From: an uncultured Lactobacillus sp.
GTDB lineage: Bacteria; Bacillota; Bacilli; Lactobacillales; Lactobacillaceae
DNA: 64,000 bases
Assembly: GCA_937874695.1 (NCBI GenBank)
Contig: CALNAJ010000027.1
Location: 1 to 64,000, forward strand
Reading direction: 5' to 3'
The notes below the pieces were generated by a model. The model did not search any database and was not told where the DNA came from. It saw only the letters and a list, made by a program, of their open reading frames with translations. Position 1 is the first letter of the stretch; each line of letters begins with the position of its first letter. The position numbers were made by a program, and so were the translations under genes. Shown in pieces: positions 61,041-64,000 of this stretch.

Positions 61041-61232
61041 CGCCTACGGCTGGCAGGGATTCTGCCGCTGTGGGGACCGCTTGCAGCCAAAAGGCAGGCT
61101 TCCAGCTCGGTTTGAAGCCTCGCGAAATTCGTGCGAGTCTCCAAACACGTCCCACGGTGTAAGGCCGGGAAAAATCAAGCGCCCGGTCTAACGCCGTCGT
61201 CACGGCTGGCGCCATCCCTGGCTTCCTCCGGC
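61041..61232 (+). repeat. structured intergenic repeat, copy R8
   Basis: Plus-oriented copy between convergent tagO and yigZ. Outer stem CAGGGAT (61054-61060) with ATCCCTG (61214-61220). P3 GTTTG/CAAAC containing CTCGC/GCGAG. P4 GCCGGG/CCCGGT. Closest to R2. GGGAC/GTCCC encloses P2 and P3. Confidence 0.85.
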
Positions 61233-61336
61233 GAAGCTAGTTTTTAGCCGCAATTTAGTTTAGTCCTGACATGAGCCAGATTTGTGACCGTGTTGAGCGT
61301 CAGCTCGGATTAACGTAATTTTTAAAAGCGGTTCGC

Positions 61337-61374
61337 TGCGGTCGCGGCAGAATTTCTGACAACCGCAGGCGAAC
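61337..61374 (-). repeat. end fragment of the structured repeat family (R9)
   Basis: CGGCAGAATTTCTGAC followed by AACCGCAGGCGA matches the terminal 38 bp of copy R7 (CGGCAGAATTTCTGAC, AGCCGCAGGCGA). Only this end remains, facing R8 105 bp away. Confidence 0.7.
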
Positions 61375-61393
61375 CAAACGATTTTTTGCAAGA

Positions 61394-62056
61394 TTAGTCA
61401 GGTTCGCGGCTGCTGGCGTGGATTTCGACAGGGACTTCGTGGTAGTCGATATCACCCGTGGTTACGGTCAATCGGTTACTGAGGAGGTCCGTGATGGCCT
61501 GTTGGGTGGCGTCGACTTTGTCTAAATCGACCGCAATCGTGACGGCCACGGCATCCGTGTAGGCGGTGTCTAGCGTTGTGATCTTTTCCTCGGTCAGGTA
61601 GTGACTCAGCCAATCATAATTGGCGTAATCGACCGTCAGAGTCAGAGCTCGTTGGCGGACACGTTTGACCACGCCAACGGCCTCAATCGCTGTGGATGTG
61701 GCGTTACTGTAGGCACGAATCAAGCCGCCAGCTCCCAGCTTGATGCCGCCAAAGTAACGGGTGACGACGGCAATCACGTTGTGGAGCTGATTGCGCTGCA
61801 ACACCGTCAGAATAGGAACACCGGCCGTCCCAGAAGGCTCGCCGTTGTCGCTCTCCCGTTGAATCTCGTCGTGCTCGCCCAAGACGTAGGCCCAGCAATG
61901 GTGGTTGGCTTTGGGTTCACGCGCACTGACGGTGGCGAGAAAGGCTTTGGCCTCGTCCTCAGTTGCTACCCGGGCAATGTCAGTGATGAAGCGGGATTTT
62001 TTGATTTCCAGATCATGTTGACCGGTCGCTTGAATCGTTAAATAGTCAGTTTCCAT
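61394..62056 (-). CDS. yvyE: YigZ/IMPACT-family protein
   Basis: A 220-residue protein of the YigZ/YvyE family. The signature QRESDNGEPSGTAGVPIL and TRYFGGIKLGAGGLIRAY are intact; a C-terminal ferredoxin-like DUF1949 domain follows. Human IMPACT and yeast YIH1 share the N-terminal fold and act in translation control; the bacterial role is unclear. Divergent from comFA, the common arrangement in lactobacilli. Confidence 0.92.
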   Translation of the reverse strand: METDYLTIQATGQHDLEIKKSRFITDIARVATEDEAKAFLATVSAREPKANHHCWAYVLGEHDEIQRESDNGEPSGTAGVPILTVLQRNQLHNVIAVVTRYFGGIKLGAGGLIRAYSNATSTAIEAVGVVKRVRQRALTLTVDYANYDWLSHYLTEEKITTLDTAYTDAVAVTIAVDLDKVDATQQAITDLLSNRLTVTTGDIDYHEVPVEIHASSREPD

Positions 62057-62134
62057 AAAAAAACACCTTTCTCGAAAAATATTTCGCCGCTTTTTACGGA
62101 GTTAGTTCCTGTGCCATCAGATGGGAGGAACGCT

Positions 62135-63451
62135 ATGATTGATTTATCAGAATACTTTGGTCGCCGTTTACCAGCGATAACAGGGACATCCCAGTTGGGA
62201 GCGGGAATACTGGCTGTTCAGCAAGTTGATTCGCGCTACCAGTGTCAACGGTGTCAGCAGTGGTTAGCGGACACGGATCAGTTGCCCAATGGCGCGTGGT
62301 ATTGTCGGCAGTGTTTGCAGTTGGGGCGGGTGACCTCACAGACTAAATTATACACTATTCCGGAGCCAAATCGGTTCTCACCACCAGAGTCACCGCTGAC
62401 TTGGACGGGGGAGTTGAGCCCAGATCAGCAGCAGGCCGCCGAGAGCATTCGCCAGCACGTGCAGCGGGGGCAAAATCAACTGCTATGGGCCGTGACTGGA
62501 GCGGGGAAGACCGAGATCGTCTATCCGGCATTGGCCTGGGCGGTGACTCAGGGCTGGCGGATTGCGTGGGCCTCGCCACGAGTGGACGTTTGCTTGGAAC
62601 TGGCCCCCCGGATTCGGGCTGCGTTTGCTGCGGTCAGTCAGTGCCTGCTGTATGGTGAGCAGCCAGCACCATATCAATATAGTCAGCTGACGGTCTGCAC
62701 GACCCACCAGTTATTGCGATTTGAACAGGCTTTTGACTGGATCATTGTGGACGAGGTCGATGCCTTTCCGTTGGCCACGAGTCCCTTGCTTCAGCTGGCA
62801 ATCACGCGTGCCGAAAAGCCGACAGGACAGCACCTTTACCTCACAGCGACGCCTGGAGAAAAGCTACAACGTCAGATTCGCCAGCGGACGCTGGTTACGA
62901 CCTATTTACCCCTGCGCTACCACGGGTATCTCTTGCCACAGTTGCGTGTGAGACTGGCGTGGCGGTGGCGAGAGCACCTGCGTAAAGGACGACTGCCGCG
63001 GCCACTCATTCGGCAACTCTTGGCTTATCTAGAAAAAGGGCAACGGTTCCTGCTGTTCGTCCCGCATGTCCGTGACCTGCCAGAAATCATGGCTGAATTG
63101 GCTCACCAGGACATCCGTGGTGGCGTCAGCGTTCACGCCGCTGATCCAGAACGAACCGGTAAAGTTCAGGCGTTACGCGATCAGAAGCTCTCCTTTCTGG
63201 TGACCACCACAATTCTCGAACGGGGGGTAACTTTTCCTAACATTGCAGTGGTGATTCTGGGTGGCGACGATGCCGTCTTCTCAACGGCGGCCTTGGTTCA
63301 GATTGCCGGTCGAGCTGGGCGGAGCGCGGACTTTCCGGACGGAGAGGTGACCTGCTATATCCAAACGCAGACCCGGGTCGTTCGGCGCGCGCAGACTATG
63401 ATTACGCGACTCAACCGACAGGGCAAGCAGCGGGGAGGACGGCGGCCATGA
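62135..63451 (+). CDS. comFA: ComFA, competence DNA uptake ATPase
   Basis: A 438-residue superfamily 2 helicase-like ATPase that helps pull single-stranded DNA through the ComEC channel. N-terminal zinc finger (CQRCQQW..., CRQCLQ), Walker A VTGAGKTE, DEAD-type DEVDAF, and helicase C-terminal motif QIAGRAGRSADFP. ATG 62135 after GGGAGG. Overlaps comFC by 4 bases (ATGA). Confidence 0.94.
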   Translation: MIDLSEYFGRRLPAITGTSQLGAGILAVQQVDSRYQCQRCQQWLADTDQLPNGAWYCRQCLQLGRVTSQTKLYTIPEPNRFSPPESPLTWTGELSPDQQQAAESIRQHVQRGQNQLLWAVTGAGKTEIVYPALAWAVTQGWRIAWASPRVDVCLELAPRIRAAFAAVSQCLLYGEQPAPYQYSQLTVCTTHQLLRFEQAFDWIIVDEVDAFPLATSPLLQLAITRAEKPTGQHLYLTATPGEKLQRQIRQRTLVTTYLPLRYHGYLLPQLRVRLAWRWREHLRKGRLPRPLIRQLLAYLEKGQRFLLFVPHVRDLPEIMAELAHQDIRGGVSVHAADPERTGKVQALRDQKLSFLVTTTILERGVTFPNIAVVILGGDDAVFSTAALVQIAGRAGRSADFPDGEVTCYIQTQTRVVRRAQTMITRLNRQGKQRGGRRP

Positions 63452-64000
63452 TGAGATGTGTCTGGTGCACCCGGACTTTCGAGCCACCGGTAACGCTACA
63501 GGACTTATTGCGCTGGCGACCACTACCGATGCCAGCGCTCTGCCCCAGCTGTCAGGAGCGTTTTATACCGATCACCGGTGCCCACTGCCCAGCCTGTGGC
63601 CGTCAGCAGGCCACGACCATTCGTTGTCACGATTGCGAGCGGTGGGGAGCAGAAATACTGACGAACCATGCACTATTTCAGTACGATGCGGGGATGAAGG
63701 CCTACATGCAACAATATAAATTTCAGGGAGATTACGCCTTACGGAAGGCACTGCAGGCCCCCCTGTATCAGGCCCTGGCACAGCAAAGGTATGATGTGCT
63801 GGTACCGATTCCGGTGGATCAACATACGTGGTTGACGCGGGGCTTTAATCAAGTTACGGGATGGCTACGTGATCAGCCTTTCCAGCAGGTATTACGGGTA
63901 AAGGCGGATCACAAATCTCAGCCACAATCGGCTAAGACTCGAGCGGAACGCTTAGTCACGCCACAACCATTTATGTTGGATACGGCTGCGGCAAAAATCA
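63448..64000 (+). CDS. comFC: ComFC phosphoribosyltransferase-like competence protein, cut by window edge
   Basis: Frame open from ATG 63448 to the window end (184 codons, no stop). N-terminal zinc finger C-x2-C ... C-x2-C (MRCVWCTR, LCPSCQ, CPACG, CHDC) and the start of the PRTase fold: YKFQGDYAL, DVLVPIPVD, RGFNQV and a late KSQPQSAKTRAER region that precedes the PRPP motif lost beyond the edge. Partner of ComFA in transformation. Confidence 0.9.
   Translation, partial: MMRCVWCTRTFEPPVTLQDLLRWRPLPMPALCPSCQERFIPITGAHCPACGRQQATTIRCHDCERWGAEILTNHALFQYDAGMKAYMQQYKFQGDYALRKALQAPLYQALAQQRYDVLVPIPVDQHTWLTRGFNQVTGWLRDQPFQQVLRVKADHKSQPQSAKTRAERLVTPQPFMLDTAAAKI

Noticed and set aside
1..64000. CRISPR arrays, tRNA or rRNA genes, prophage or transposase genes
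   Set aside because: No regularly spaced direct repeats, no cloverleaf-like intergenic sequence, and no transposase or phage proteins were recognised.

Overview
The window is chromosomal DNA of a lactobacillus-type Firmicute (family Lactobacillaceae). Supporting evidence is AGGAGG-type ribosome-binding sites with many TTG and GTG starts, a small SRP RNA, a CIRCE-controlled groESL, and Bacillus/lactobacillus gene orders (sigH-rpmG-secE-nusG-rplKAJL, dnaX-ybaB-recR-yaaL, tmk-darA-holB-yabA-rsmI, tsaB-rimI-tsaD, ydiF-rex-groESL, tagO-yigZ-comFAC). Base composition looks near 50% GC. The species cannot be fixed from the sequence alone.

Layout. 0.2-4.5 kb: a SigH/ComX-like sigma factor, then the L33-SecE-NusG and L11-L1-L10-L12 operons with clear promoters, L1-binding mimics and an L10 leader. 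4.6-17.3 kb: an envelope-stress block. Two paralogous OmpR/HisKA two-component systems flank a GtrB/CsbB-like glycosyltransferase, a PAP2 phosphatase and a YfhO-like glycosyltransferase, followed by mprF. 18-24.9 kb: a LOG-family protein, a 3-hydroxyacyl-CoA dehydrogenase, a vat-type acetyltransferase broken by one stop codon, and the class Ib ribonucleotide reductase (nrdF, nrdE, nrdH) with tandem NrdR-like boxes. 25-29.6 kb: RsmC-like methyltransferase, tadA, SRP RNA, dnaX-ybaB-recR-yaaL. 30-38.7 kb: a six-gene exopolysaccharide (Pss/cellulose-like) operon placed between yaaL and tmk; it ends in a membrane protein whose GGDEF domain is catalytically dead but keeps an RxxD I-site-like motif, so it is a probable c-di-GMP receptor. 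39-53 kb: housekeeping genes for replication, tRNA t6A synthesis, redox sensing and chaperones. 53-64 kb: an acetyltransferase, a KimA-like transporter, two tandem lrgAB operons, tagO, yigZ, comFA and the 5' part of comFC.

The most unusual feature is a family of about 190-bp intergenic elements: eight near-complete copies and two fragments, in both orientations. All share one multi-stem fold although their primary sequence differs. The outer stem and inner hairpins are kept by paired substitutions between copies, which argues for selection on an RNA (or single-stranded DNA) structure. No coding sequence in the window explains them. Three times a plus copy is followed by a minus copy or fragment, so that they face each other; other copies lie beside nrdEF and just ahead of tsaD.

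Functionally, the genes join envelope charge and glycosylation control, nucleotide second-messenger reception (c-di-GMP for exopolysaccharide, c-di-AMP through DarA and probably the KimA-like transporter), and competence genes (SigH at one end, ComFA/ComFC at the other) with core translation and replication genes.
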